The notes below the pieces were generated by a model. The model made no database searches, had not been told where the DNA came from, and saw only the letters and a list, made by a program, of their open reading frames with translations. Shown here piece by piece: positions 44,179 to 56,006 of a stretch of 64,000 nt of DNA (positions within the stretch are counted from its first letter, which is position 1; every line of letters begins with the position of its first letter). The translations under genes were made by a program, and so were the position numbers. The DNA is from Selaginella moellendorffii (taxonomy: Eukaryota; Streptophyta; Lycopodiopsida; Selaginellales; Selaginellaceae), in the NCBI RefSeq assembly GCF_000143415.4, contig NW_003314326.1, positions 681,141-745,140 on the forward strand, given 5' to 3'.

Positions 44179-45866
44179 CTATTCAACTCAATTGTCTTAA
44201 CCTTAAAAAGTCAGCATCCCTTTTAAGTTGCATCATACAAATTAGATGTTTTAGCTTCTACTTAGAAAGTAGATCTACCAATTGTGGAATATACTAGAAT
44301 ATGTGATGATTAGAAATTTTTAGTTTATGCCAAGAAATTAAAATTACCGAGGATATATTTTTTGTATAATAGTCCTATATTTAGGCATTTGGAATATCAA
44401 AAAGTGACAAAGTGCTGGAAAAATTTCAACACCAATTGTATTAGTATCAGTTGTGCCAAGATATCTTGGAGTATTGATGAAGAGGTAAATGTTTCATCAT
44501 ACGTATTCTCTCAGGCGAAGCAAAAAGAAGGAAGCTTAGATGGAATGGAGTTACGCTTAAGCTAAGGCATCACTCGACCTAAGCAACACTCGACATAGGT
44601 AAATGTGAAGCAGTTAGAAATGATTACAAAAATCATATAGTACATAAGTAACACTTAGACGTGCTAGAAAATAACCCCCATTCACTGTTATATGCATTTG
44701 TATTGAATTACCCATTTTTTCTCCCGCCTATTACTATTTGTGTAAAGTAGAGTTGAGAAAGTGGCACATACTTATCATTACTCACGCATTTGGGGTTTAA
44801 GGTTAAATTCTTCTATTCTATTATCTTCTCTTCTTTTTCTTCTCCACTCGATGTTTTTGTCTCTCTTTGTTTGTCACCAAACAATTGTTAATATTGAGTA
44901 ATCGTGTAAATTATATTGTGTAAATTATATTATGTTTTACAACTCATGTTTATATAAAACCATCTTATGTGTAGAAGTGCAATATTTTTATCAACTAAAT
45001 GGTTGTGTTCCTTGTTCTACTCTAATAGTTGTAGGAGTAAAATTTTTCTGCTGCTTAAGAAAGCCAACACAACTCCAAAAATACTAGACAAGCATTGGAT
45101 AACACTTCAAATCTAACATTGTCTATAAAGGTGATTATGTTTAGGAACCTTGTAGAAATAAATAAATAATTTGATTTGTATTATTGATTTTCTAGCTCTA
45201 AAGCTTCGTTTTTTGTAAGTGTTGAATTTGCTAATAACATCTTCCATTACAATTAGAGAGTGATTTGCCAAAATATCTCAAATTATTGACAAAGAGAACA
45301 TCGTTATCTTATGGATGGTATTTCCAAGGCTCATGGTAAATATACTATTGTGGTTGAATGGTCTTTTCAGAAAAATTTCCAAGACTACCTTAATTAACTA
45401 ATTTACAATTGGTCCAATCTTATCTATAGTGTAGGAGGATGAAAACTTCTCTTAAAATTAGTTGGGTTAGGAGGATGCTTGTGTAATCAAAAGGCATCTG
45501 ATGTGGTGCTAAGATTTTGCATCTTGTGTCAATTTCAGGGGTGATTTAGGATTTCTATAATAGTATACAAGCAATATACAAACCAACACTTAAACAATGT
45601 TATGTTCAAGTTGAAAACAACTTATCAATACAATTTTCTTGAGAAAAATATTTGAATTTATTATTGGATTTGCCCTAAGAATATTTTTGTGATACCAACA
45701 AAACAAACTTCACCTAATAGGAAAAGTTAGATGAAAATAGTTATTTTCGTGGTCTGGATTGAAAACAGCAAAATATTGATTGGTGCCTAAAAGGAGAAAA
45801 ATGTAACACTTATTGAACGTAGAATTGTATATGCTCTAGCTTGAGGAGATTTCAGTTCTATAGCTA

Positions 45867-45897
45867 CTACATAGATATACTCTGTATATCTATGTAG
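45867..45897. repeat. Perfect hairpin, 14-bp stem with 3-nt loop
   Basis: CTACATAGATATAC, TCT, then GTATATCTATGTAG, an exact inverse. It is too short for a typical plant microRNA precursor. It may be the relic of a small element end or a terminator-like structure. Confidence 0.7.
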
Positions 45898-45959
45898 TTG
45901 TATTTAAAACTGGTTCAAAAGTCACTTTCTTGTAATTTCTGTGTCTACCTTCTTGAAAT

Positions 45960-46145
45960 CTATTCTTCCATTTTCACTGTGCTTGAAAAAACAATCTCAT
46001 AGTAGTGATCTTCATATTTTTTTGGAGTTAGTGTTTCAATATAGTTGGTTATAGTTTTTTTTGTTTCCCTCATATCATTTGGTATGATCTTTATATTCCC
46101 TTTGTGTATAATTGTAAATGGTTTCTTGTAGTCACGTGTAACCAT
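45960..46145 (-). other. Unassigned protein-like open frame, 61 codons
   Basis: Contains RDYKKPFTIIHKGNIKIIPN and ETLTPKKYEDHYYEIVF, which looks protein-like in an otherwise non-coding AT-rich stretch. I do not recognise the family. It resembles the frame at 12,006 only in general character. Confidence 0.2.
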
Positions 46146-48571
46146 TACTTTATCTTATTGCAAATTGTCTCTTGCAGCCCATGTTTATTTACATATGATG
46201 TATTACTATGAAACTCCTTTATAAAAGTGCTCCAAGGATAAATGTTCAATCAAAGCTACAAGTGCTTGCTTACAATGTAACTTACTTTAATTACATCTTT
46301 TATGCATTTTTGCTTGGTTAAAGGACTTTAGAATGTCATGCAACCAGTTTTTTCTAATAAGTATAGATATTCCCACTGAGTAGACTTGTAAGTATGCACA
46401 AATTTCATTCATTTTATAGAATATTCAATAGAATGTTTCTTGTGAGAAAAAATTATAATTCTCATTTTGCTGGGCTATTCCTATTTTATTCAATATTGAC
46501 TTAACTAAGTGGCAAATGAGAGAAATCTTCAATGACACCAAAAGAATCTTGTTAAAAAGGACCACTTAGGAATAATTAAAAATTCTTATTAAAGTCACAA
46601 TACATCAACAACTTATAGCCAATTGATACCTAAAATGATATCATACATGGAATAAAAAAGTGCCCCACTTGTTAAAGATACACATGCCATATATAATATC
46701 TATAGTGTCAACTTTTAATTAGTAAAAACCACTTGCAAAAGTTGAATATAAAAGTTGTAATGCTAGATTTTGAATAACAAAATGCTGAATAGAGCAGATT
46801 ATTAAGCCTCAATCCACTAAGTTTTTACTTTTGTGTTATTAACAACACTATAGAAAATGAATATACTTATACTCCATCAACTCCATGTTATATCTTGTGA
46901 AAGAAAATAAATGAAAGAAAACATGAGGACTCTTGATATCTATGAACTTTAAAAAGAGAAACATAAGAATATTCTTTAGTTTCATAATAGTATACTTTGG
47001 GATTGTGTAGGTGATTGGTAGAAGTCACAACACTATATCCCCATCTATGATATTCTTGACATTATGGACAATGATTGCCACACTTTATTACAATGTACCC
47101 TTAATTTTGAAAATCAAAATATCAAAATCCCCTACCATGCCCTCAATTTTTTTATTTATATCCCCAAACACAAACTTGTTTAGTATGTAACCAGTCACTT
47201 TTTTCTAAAACACTCATTGCAAATTCATAGTGTTTATAGGTCATTAACATACATAAGAATGATATTTGGTTTTTGTTCTAAACTATGAAACTTATCTACT
47301 TTTTTTAAAGATAAATTATTTTATTTTTAATTATTAATAATTATTATTGAATAAATATATTTTTAAAATATTATTTTAAAATTTCACGTTAAAGTTATCA
47401 AATTATATGATAAATATTTAATTACCACTTTAATATATAAACTAAACCACACAATAACTACTTTAGAAAACCAGTTTTCAATAGTGATTTCTCCATATTC
47501 ATAACCCCTTGGTGTTTTATGTAGTTTTTCCAGAAAAACCTCATTTTCATAATAATATAAACCACTTAATAACTAATAAATCTGCAATAGTTTTCACCTA
47601 ATAAAATATCTTATAAAATAGTAGCATATAAAACCATATAAAAATCAGTTTAGTAATAAATCCATAAATTTAGCTATATTAAATACCACTTTATTTTACT
47701 AGACTACATATCAACCCATATCAGATTTTGAAAACCACTTTTTGAGCTATAAACTACTATTCAAACCACATAAAATGGTAAACTACATCTTTTCAGTTCT
47801 TGTGTCTGATGCCACAAATTCTACATGAAATAGATATAGTTAAACCTAACCATATGAAATTAATTTCATCTTCTTTACTGTCAAAAAATCTGGTTTAGAG
47901 ATTTAAAATTCAAGCCATTCAAATAAAAACATTGGTACAACTTTAGGAAATTAGCTAGAGATATTTGCTTTCTATAAGTAAACTTTAGTGATTCAGGTTA
48001 TTTTGGTTCAAGAAGCTTCAATATGGCTCTTAGACGTTACTAAAAGGAGTTAACTTATGATCCCCAAATACAAAAATGCTGGAGAAAGTTTTGGAATGTC
48101 AAGTTTAGAGCAGATGTGGGGGATAGGATGAAAGGCTAGGTATTTGCAAGAGATGGACTGACCGTCCAGCCCTGGCCCGAGCCTGGGCTGGCCTCCCCTT
48201 GCTGATAACCATGTCTTTTATTGGGTCATATGATGAGAAGCTCCTCACCAAAATGCACTCAAACATTTTGGAAGTAGGGATCAACTTCAGTGTCTACCTT
48301 CTCATTAAGAATTGTTAAATTTTACTGAGATCTCCTCATCCCACAAAATTAGCATTTCCACATCCAGCAATTCCACCAAAATTAGGATCACCATAGCTTC
48401 CAAAATTTACACCCCATCATCCAATCATTCTTTAACGGCCATCACTTCCATATCTTAGTAAAAATCCAAAAAGTTTCCTCTGATTAGATGATGGGGAATG
48501 TATGTAACCCTTTGTTCAGCAGTCTAGAGATTATTCTGATATATTTTTTAAAAACTTTAGGATATACCTAG

Positions 48572-48747
48572 AATTATCTATATTAGTGTTTAGAATATGG
48601 GAAAAGAATACAGAAAATGTGCATATCAATTAGCCCAAAAACCCTAGTTTATATAATAGTCTGGATTGAAACCAATCTAACGGCTACCAAAATCCCACTA
48701 CGCTAATATTAGTATACGGCATTGTAACTGTACACTTAGCCCTCACA
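48572..48747 (-). repeat. Solo LTR of element G family
   Basis: Reverse complement begins TGTGAGGGCTAAGTG and shares GCCGTATACTAATATTAGC, GGTTTCAATCC and TTGGGCTAATTGATATGCAC with 1,630-1,810. No internal sequence is attached on either side. Confidence 0.8.
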
Positions 48748-51259
48748 ATACTATATTAATAATAAAATAATAATATTGCATTGGATATATTTAAGATAAT
48801 TCCACCTATTAGACATTTTGATTCAAAACATATTTTGGCATCACATATTCAGATTTACTTATGGAAGATGCTTTGGATCAAACGGCCTAAATCCGTGGTG
48901 TTGTTTAGAAAATGGGAAGCCTTAGATTCTGAATTTTCCAGGAATGCCTGGATGTGTTCGGATGCATAGAGCACTCGCCATGATCTTGGAGGAATAAGTC
49001 TGTTCGGGCATGGAAAACAAATCAATGTCACTTTCTCACAGTTATTTGTGTCAGAGCGAGGCACTGTGTTGATCGAGTTTGCAAAATTCCAGGATAGTTT
49101 TATAACACCGAGAGTTCCTCTTTTAGGGTCGGCATGTGGTCTTCTATGTGGGTATCAACTCCATGCATTTTATGCCAAGCTACGTCTCCTCTCCTCAAGC
49201 ACAAAACAAAAATGTAGGATTCTTACCTCTGATGGACAATAACTTTAGATCCTCGGCCAGTTCTTATCTTGTTTTTATGTTATTTCGGAAGAACAAAAGG
49301 AATTTGTGAAAGAAACCAAGTTGCAGTGGGGCAAGATTAGAATTCAGAAATATTCCAGCGAGCGAAGGCGCAGTACCATGATGAACAAGGAGAACTGGAG
49401 ACAAATGTGGGATTCCTTTCAGCAAATCTCATTGTAAATCCAACTTGCAGTGTAGATTTCGCGCATGCTTCAGCTACTTGATAAGAAATTGTGCCTATGC
49501 TGTGCCCCATGTCTCCAGATTCCTTTCCTGGGCAAATGCCAAAACCAAGACGTTTCACACTATTGCATTTTTTCAGGGGCATCTTGCTGGAAAACTGAGC
49601 TTCCAAAACTCCTTGGATCAGCTGCTGCTCCGTATGGGCCAATTAAAGAACCAAAACTGGAGAAAAGAAAACACTTCCAGCCACCAGGGTCCATAGCTTT
49701 GCAAAAGTTGTCACGGATGCAAAACCGGTTGCCAAATCCATCTGAAACACAACCATTGTCTCAAGATGCCACCGCAGGTGGTTTGTCGAGGCAGGGCCAG
49801 TTGCTAGTGTGATATTCTGTCCAGGCCCCTGGTCATTAGCCGCAAGGATTAGAGCACATCCATGGTTAAAGAAAAAGAAACAACTTGATAGCAAACCGTC
49901 TAAGCATCCATAAGCTAGGAGTCGCTCTGGATGTTGGGGCGTTTCTATGGCCTCACCAGCCCCCGAGGAACGTGTTCTCTCCTCCAGGAGATGAACTTGG
50001 ATGGATCCAGCCGACCCGACAGCTTCGTCTTCCCTCGTCCCTGCGCTGCCTTGCAAGATCGAGCTCCCCACGACCGGAGGACTGCTCCAGTGGGACACAC
50101 TGGCCTCGCCGATGCGAGAGAGTGTTGGGTGTTGCCTCTTTGTGCTCAAGCAGCGCCTCAAAACGTTTGTTCCCAGTTTTTGCATAAGCTAAGGTCCTCG
50201 GTGGCTGGGAGCTTTTTTTTTTTTTCTTTTTTGTAATTTTTTTTTTTGTTTCTTTGATTTGAACTTTGCACCTTTCCATTATGGGGGCAGGCTCTTCACC
50301 ACTCAAGGCCTTAGCTTGACATGACCCCACCAAAATATGATCAAACCAGCCATGCCTCCCACAACCGTTAACCTGGGCTGATTTCTCTTGGTCGGTCAAA
50401 CATGTGTTTCTTGTGCTTTTCTTTCGCAGACTCTCTCGATTTCCATGCTGATGAGTCTTAATGTCGCCAATTTTGCCATTCTCCGCGTCAATCGTTCCAG
50501 GCAGCCCATAGATGCCCCGATTAAGCTGTGCTGCTTTTCCTTCACTTTGGGCCTGGTCATTTTTTCTTATTCAAGAGCTCAGTGGTTTATAGTCTTGTGT
50601 AGTTTTGGAGAGTCGACTGCTCGCTTGCTTGAGCCGAGCAACGACTTCCATAGACGTTTCTGGATTTGAAAGAAAGGTAGAGAGTGTGGAGTGAGTGAGT
50701 AAGTAAGATCACAGCATTCCACCTGAAGCTACCCCACTCTGGGATCCATTCCAGCAACGAGTGCGGATTTCACGCTTTTCTTACCCGCTTAAAGAGCATC
50801 ATGCCCGTGCTGTGGCATTTTCTGAAATGAATGCCTGCTTTCCTCTCCTCAGCAAATGCTGCAGTCTCTCACCCATCTCGGGATTATGGACGAAGCCAAG
50901 AGCTACTTCTCAATCTCTGGCATTGTTAGCATTTCATTCCAGATCCACGTTCCATGAGAAACTTCCTTCTTTGCAAAGTTCGCCCCACATCCAGCTCACA
51001 TTGCAGTTGTGAAATGAACACTGGCACTACTCTAGATTCCCTCCCCGGGCTGTGGGGCATCTACCTTGACGGTTCAAGTGCCAGATAGGTCCTTCATTTG
51101 GATGGTTTCATGTTCCAGGAAAAGTTGTCCTGCAAGAATAGGGTCCTTGTTCCTATAGTTGGCAAGGAATCTAGGAGGTGATGAAAAGGTCACCAACAAA
51201 GAAAGTACCTCCTAAAAATATAAGGAGACTAAGTCTGTTATTGGAGTGTCATCAGTGGA
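48748..51259. other. Possible gene-fragment region, unassigned
   Basis: Base composition is less AT-rich than to the left. Several open frames of 80-180 codons exist on both strands (49,465-49,812 plus; 49,643-50,185 minus). A short stretch near 50,880 (LTHLGIMDEAKSYFS) looks a little like a pentatricopeptide-type helix. None could be confirmed, and fragments of decayed host genes are the likeliest content. Confidence 0.3.
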
Positions 51260-51727
51260 AGAGGTGGTCATCAAAAGAAAACAAAAGCAAACTAAATACA
51301 TAAACCAAAAGTGTTGGGATATAAAGTTTTAACCTGGGGATAAGGTGTGGCTAAATACTGGATCAACCAAAAATTGACCCAAAGGTAAAATGCATATATT
51401 TTTAGAAATGAACTAATTTTGAGTTCTTTAAGCAGGTTCGCGAGGCCTTATGAGATTAAGGCTCGAATTAATAAGATGGCTTACCACCTCCAACTTCCTT
51501 GGGAGATGGGGAAGATGCACTTTGTGTTCCACGTGAACTTAGTCAAGCCGTATTTTAAGGATCTCCTTCGCAAGAACCAAGTAAAACCTTTAGCTGAGGT
51601 TATCCAAAAGGAAGAGGAATACGAAGTCGAAGCTATCTTCAATGCATGCAAGAGCAAGTGATAAGGACGCAAGGTGAAGGAGTTCCATATGAAGTGGAAA
51701 GGATTTCCACACTGTAAAGCAACATGA
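51260..51727 (+). pseudogene. Chromovirus A/B-type integrase tail and partial chromodomain
   Basis: Reads TKYINQKCWDIKF, DKVWLNT, intron (51,385-51,435), SRFARPYEIKARINKMAYHL, EMGKMHFVFHVNLVKPYFKD, EEEYEVEAIF and FHMKWKGFPHCKAT. It breaks off inside the chromodomain at about 51,727, where FIP37-like sequence begins. It is a third copy of the family carrying intron 2 at the same position. Confidence 0.85.
51385..51435 (+). other. Intron 2 in a third chromovirus copy
   Basis: CCCAAAG|GTAAAATGC ... TTTAAGCAG|GTTCGCG, 51 bp, at the same codon as in A and B. Confidence 0.8.
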
Positions 51728-53255
51728 GGTTTGTTTCAAACAAGAAAGAGGGGTTTTGGCGAGCTCGAGGACGATGACGATCTTTTTCCCTCAAAGAAGG
51801 TACTACATTTTCTTTCTCTCTCCTCTGGTTTAGAAACTTGCAAATGTGAAGGAAAAGCTCACAAAAGGAATCGTGTATCTTGCGTGTAGATTTATGGATC
51901 AGCAGTGGCCGCGGGAAGTGATCACGCGACTACTACCATACTCAATCTTCGCGGCAGGTAATCTTTCTATCACGTATAGCTTCCAAACTTGCGCTTCTTT
52001 CTCATGTAGTTTAGAAGAGCGTGATGGGACCATTGCATCACTAAAGGTATATTGCAAAGCAGCACAAGCTCTTTGATACAGTTCATCGCTTAGCTTCCTT
52101 TGGCTTTTGGCAGGCTGACCTTGCCACTGCCAATGGAGAGCTAGACAAATGGAGGAATTTGTTTCAAAGTGGAGAGTCAGTTCTACCAGAAAACTCAACT
52201 TCAGGTCTATCAACTTACCTTGTGTTTGCTTACTGTTCTGATATGTATGTTGTTGTTAGATCCTCGGCTGATCTTGGATCATATAAAATCTCTCCAAGCA
52301 TCCCAAGCTCGTGTGAAAGACCAGGTTCACAAGTTTGGCGTTGCGAGTTGTGCATTTTCCTTGTTCTTTTTGTTTCTGATCGAGTCTTCTTTGTCGTTTC
52401 ACAGCTCGCATCATCCAGGCGCAAGGAAACTGCCATGCTGATCCATTTGTCAAACAAGGAACAAGAAATTGCAGAGATGAAGGCAAGTCTTTCTTCAATG
52501 TTTCTTTTTTTTTTTATGTTTTTTATTTTGTTATAAACGCAATGGCACTTTAGACTGTCGTTCACGATTTGAAGCTTTCGTTGAGGCCTCCAACGCTTCA
52601 GGTACTCGTGTATTTTCCAGGCTAGCTAGTGATCTTACAACTTTGTTTGGTCGCAGTCTCGTCGTCTTTTGCTGGATCCTGCTATACATGTAGAATTTAC
52701 ACGTATGAAGGTTAGTCTTTTCCAGACAATGGTAACACTGTCTGAGGTTGTGACTTCAAAGTCTAGAAGGAGCTGGAAATTGCGAAAAAGAAGGCCAAAG
52801 AGCTGACTGACGATCTCGCCGCTGTCCAGTTCACTCCGCACAGTAAAAACGGCAAAATGCTCATGGCAAAGTGTCGTACGCTGCAAGAGGAAAACGAAGA
52901 AATAGGGAGGGAGGCTTCGGAGGGCAAGGTTCGTGTCTTTCCGGTATCTTGGACTTGTTTCAAGCAGAACGTTACAGATACATGATCTGGAAACAAGGCT
53001 GGCTGTTCAAAAGTCGTTGAGCTCTGAATTGAAACGTGGTTATCAAGGTTTGTAATCGCACAACGAATCTCCTGAGCGTTCTAAAGGTTTAAAATGTTGC
53101 GCCAGAGCTGTTTCGGTACGTCCGTGATCTCAATGAAGAGACGGAGAGGATGCAGCAAATGGTACAAGCTGGGAGGTTTATTTTCAAAGCTTTGACATGT
53201 TTGTATTGGACACAGGTGCGTATACTCCAGAATCAAGTGGAGCAAAAGGACTGGC
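51728..53255 (+). pseudogene. FIP37: FIP37/WTAP-like m6A methyltransferase subunit, truncated gene
   Basis: Exons in order read RGFGELEDDDDLF (51,745), LEERDGTIASLK (52,010), ADLATANGELDKWRNLFQSG (52,114), DPRLILDHIKSLQAS (52,260), RRKETAMLIHLSNKEQEIAE (52,410), TVVHDLKLSLRPPTLQ (52,551), SRRLLLDPAIHVEFTRMK (52,657), KNGKMLMAKCRTLQEENEEI (52,845), IHDLETRLAVQKS (52,979), ELFRYVRDLNEETERM (53,104) and VRILQNQVEQKD (53,217). This is the coiled-coil body of plant FIP37, the WTAP-type subunit of the nuclear N6-methyladenosine writer. Introns are about 50-80 bp and the internal exons look undamaged. The 5' end is replaced by chromovirus sequence and the 3' end stops before the last coil and acidic tail, so it is a truncated copy. 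Confidence 0.88.
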
Positions 53256-53525
53256 AAACGGTTTAGGTTCCGAGCGAGCTCGCCACCTCGGTTTGATATC
53301 CGAAACGATACAACTCCCACAAATGATGCACTTTGAAACTTCCACTTTCCCTCACTGTCCGTAGAAACCACGTCCTTTAGTAGGTTGTAAGAATTCCATA
53401 GTCCAACTTCATTGTCGAGCATGTAGTTCTCAATTTGCTCCACAGAATTCTTGACGGAGTAGAGATTCACCAGATGTGCACTTTCTTTACTTGTCTGCTG
53501 GGCTGCCTCCGGGTCGGTGTTCCCT
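53256..53525 (-). pseudogene. Fragment of an unrecognised gene abutting FIP37
   Basis: The minus strand reads EPGNTDPEAAQQTSKESAHL, YSVKNSVEQIENYMLDNEVG, WNSYNLLKDVVSTDSEGKWK and FVGVVSFRISNRGGELARNL, which looks like genuine coding sequence. It ends exactly where the FIP37 fragment ends. No family was recognised. It is probably one exon joined by rearrangement. Confidence 0.4.
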
Positions 53526-53849
53526 GGTTCGAATCAGGTTCTAGATGAACATTGGTTTTCGCATCTATACAACAAAATCTCGAAATATGCTGTGCCATGA
53601 ACGCATTGTAATTAATTATTCGGGAAGGAAATATCCATCCATATTTGGCATAGGAGGTGTATCTACAATCACATTTCTTCCAGATAGCAGCAGCTGCGAA
53701 GCGCATCGACCTGCGAAAATTGATCAAACGAGCCAGGAGATTGAAGCACCTCTAGAAGGCACCACTTCAAAGACAATGAAAACTCTTGCTTTCTTCGACA
53801 TTGCAAATCACCTCTTAGGTGAGCTAGTAACGACGAGAGCAAGAGAATG

Positions 53850-54780
53850 AGACGATTGTCTTGCTCTTTTCATGATCATCTTCTTTGATGACATCTCAGT
53901 TCACAGCAAAGACACCAAGGAACAATTATTGCACCTGGAACAAGTCTCAACTGCCTTAAAGAATTCTCACTAGTGGCCAAGCTGTCAAAGTGGGTATTCA
54001 TGCAAATAGAGGTGGAGTATTTAAGTTTCCACATTTCAATGGGCCTCCTTCATCTTGATCTTGCAAAGCTAAGTGTGGTGGAGAATTGGCCAACACTAAC
54101 CTCCTTAAAGTAGCTACATGCATTCCTTGGCCTTTGCAACTACTTGCAGAAGTTTATTGAGCACTATGCTGCCATTGCTGCTCCATTAACAAATATCTTA
54201 CACACGTCATCATTCATTGGGAAGAGGTTATCAACAAATGTTCTCTACTAAACAAAATGATCCTGGTGGCTCCAATTCTTCAACTCCCAGACTTCTCAAA
54301 GACATTCATCATTGAAACTAATGCTTCAGATGTTGGGACAACGGCTGTACTCAAACAAGAGCAAAGAATCATCACCTTCAAGAGCTATCATTTCAGTCCC
54401 CATGAGGTAAGTCTCCCTGCTTACAAATAGAAAATGCTGGTGGTGATGCATGTTGTGGAGGCAGAATTACTTGCTACTTTTGTGATTCATGCTCTAGAGA
54501 GATCACTATAGCATCAAGTTCCTGCTGGAACAACCACAGCTGAATAAGAAGTAGAGAGGGTGGATAGAGAAACTTCAAGTGCTTGACTTCACTATTGAAT
54601 TCAAGCCGGGGAAGACAAATACCTTGCCAGATGCATTATCCAGGATGTTTGAGAAGCCGGCATCACAAGTCTCAATGGGAGTATCTAGACGGACACCAAA
54701 CTTCCTAGCCAGAGTGGCAAAGGGATACAGAAATGACATGGTGCTTCACTTAGCTCTTATAGTCCACTATTTAGTCATAT
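53850..54780 (+). pseudogene. Ty3/gypsy RT and RNase H relic
   Basis: Fragments FFDDISVHSKDTKEQLLHLE (53,880), FLGLCNYLQKFIEHYAAIAA (54,130), LQLPDFSKTFIIETNASDVG (54,280), TFKSYHFSPHE and FTIEFKPGKTNTLPDALSRM (54,590) follow the RT to RNase H order in different frames. It is highly decayed and is cut by the C-type LTR at 54,821. Confidence 0.78.
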
Positions 54781-54820
54781 CTTGAGTTTCTATTCAAGGA
54801 TGGCCTTCTTTGAAGGAAAG

Positions 54821-55176
54821 TGTGAGACATAAATCCCAAAGCCCCAAAAGTGGAGCAAAAAGGGTTCCATGTGGTAGTGGCCAAAGCGAAAGCCAAACGA
54901 GAGTAATGCGTTTGGATTAAAACCTCTGACTTGAAAATTCGAGAACTTTCAACAAAGGAGACTAGGACCGAGACCGGGACCAAGACTGAGACTGAGACCG
55001 GGACTGAAACTGGGACCGAGACTAAGTCTGAGTCCGAGTCTGAGTCCAAGTTTGAGTCCGAGTCTAAGTCCAAGTCTGAGTCTGAATATTAATACAGTGA
55101 AAGCCCAAAGTGATTGTCCCCTAGAGGGGGGGTTATAGGGGGTTCCAAAAGTATAATAGGGAGAGTGTGGGGGTTG
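54821..55176 (+). repeat. Partial C-family LTR
   Basis: Starts TGTGAGACATAAATCCC like the LTRs of element C and includes the minisatellite and the GTGAAAGCCCAAAG block. It stops at GTGGGGGTTG where the LTR of element B begins. Confidence 0.78.
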
Positions 55177-55947
55177 TGTAAGGAACCAACTCCCTGAGGT
55201 GTTGTAGGCTAAGGGATCCCTGAAAGCATGACCGAAATGACAAAGAGTTCATCGGATGGGACCGAGTCTGAGATCGAGTCCAAGACCGACTCTGAGACCG
55301 AGTTCGAGATAGAGTCCGAAATCGAGCCCGAGGCCGATTCGGAGACCGAGTTTAAGACTGAGTTCAAGACTGAGTTTGAGACAGAGTCCGAGATCCGAGA
55401 TCGGGTCCGAGGTTGAGTCTGAAGTTGAGTCCAAGATCGGGTCCGAGATCGCATCCGAGATCGAGTCCGAAATCAAATCCGAAGTCGGGTCCGAGACCGA
55501 GTCCGAGTACTAATACAGGTCAAGGGGTGAAAGCCCAAAGCGTGCATCTCCCGGGGGGGGCAGGGGGGGGGGGGGGGGGGCTGTAGGGGGTTCCAAAAGT
55601 ATAGTAGGGATAGGGAGGTCCAAGAACCAGTCTTGAAAGAACTCTCTAGTGGTGCTTCTAAACTGACTTGAGGTTGAGACTGGGGCCAAGGGGCCTTGGG
55701 TGGGAGTGAGCATGGACTCGGGTGGTGCCGGAGGGGCCACCCAAGGAAGTGCTCAAGAGCAGCTCCCACTCCCGAAAGGGAAACCGACTGCAGTGCTCCC
55801 GGTTCATGTGGAGTGGTGCCCCACTTGAGTACCTTGTGGCTCATTGGTCCTCGCCCTTCCTAGGGGCACTTAGCTAAAGCCAAGGCAGTGTTAGTCAGAT
55901 AGACGAGGTAAGCTGGAAAATTGGAAAGGAAAAATTGGTGGCTTACA
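55177..55947 (+). repeat. Element B 5' LTR
   Basis: 771 bp from TGTAAGGAACC to GTGGCTTACA, shorter than the LTR of A (1,137 bp), with the minisatellite at 55,250-55,520 and a long poly-G tract at 55,555-55,580. Confidence 0.88.
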
Positions 55948-55950
55948 ATT

Positions 55951-55962
55951 TGGTATCAGAGC
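55951..55962 (+). promoter_or_regulatory. Primer-binding site for initiator tRNA-Met
   Basis: TGGTATCAGAGC begins 4 bases after the LTR end and is the standard complement to the 3' end of plant initiator tRNA-Met. Confidence 0.9.
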
Positions 55963-56006
55963 CTTTTCCTCAGTTCTAGCGAAGGATAAAGGCGGATTGC
56001 TGAGAG

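Larger units (their letters stand above)
44179..48571. other. Long AT-rich region without supported genes
   Basis: About 4.4 kb of AT-rich DNA. Apart from the hairpin at 45,867-45,897 and an open frame at 45,960-46,145, nothing recognisable was found. Confidence 0.5.

Noticed and set aside
49465-51012. Possible pentatricopeptide-repeat or other host gene
   Set aside because: Only one short helix-like phrase near 50,880 resembles a PPR. No repeat series, start or consistent frame.
53490-53545. tRNA B-box-like GGTTCGAATCAGG near 53,526
   Set aside because: No A-box, acceptor stem or anticodon arm can be folded around it.
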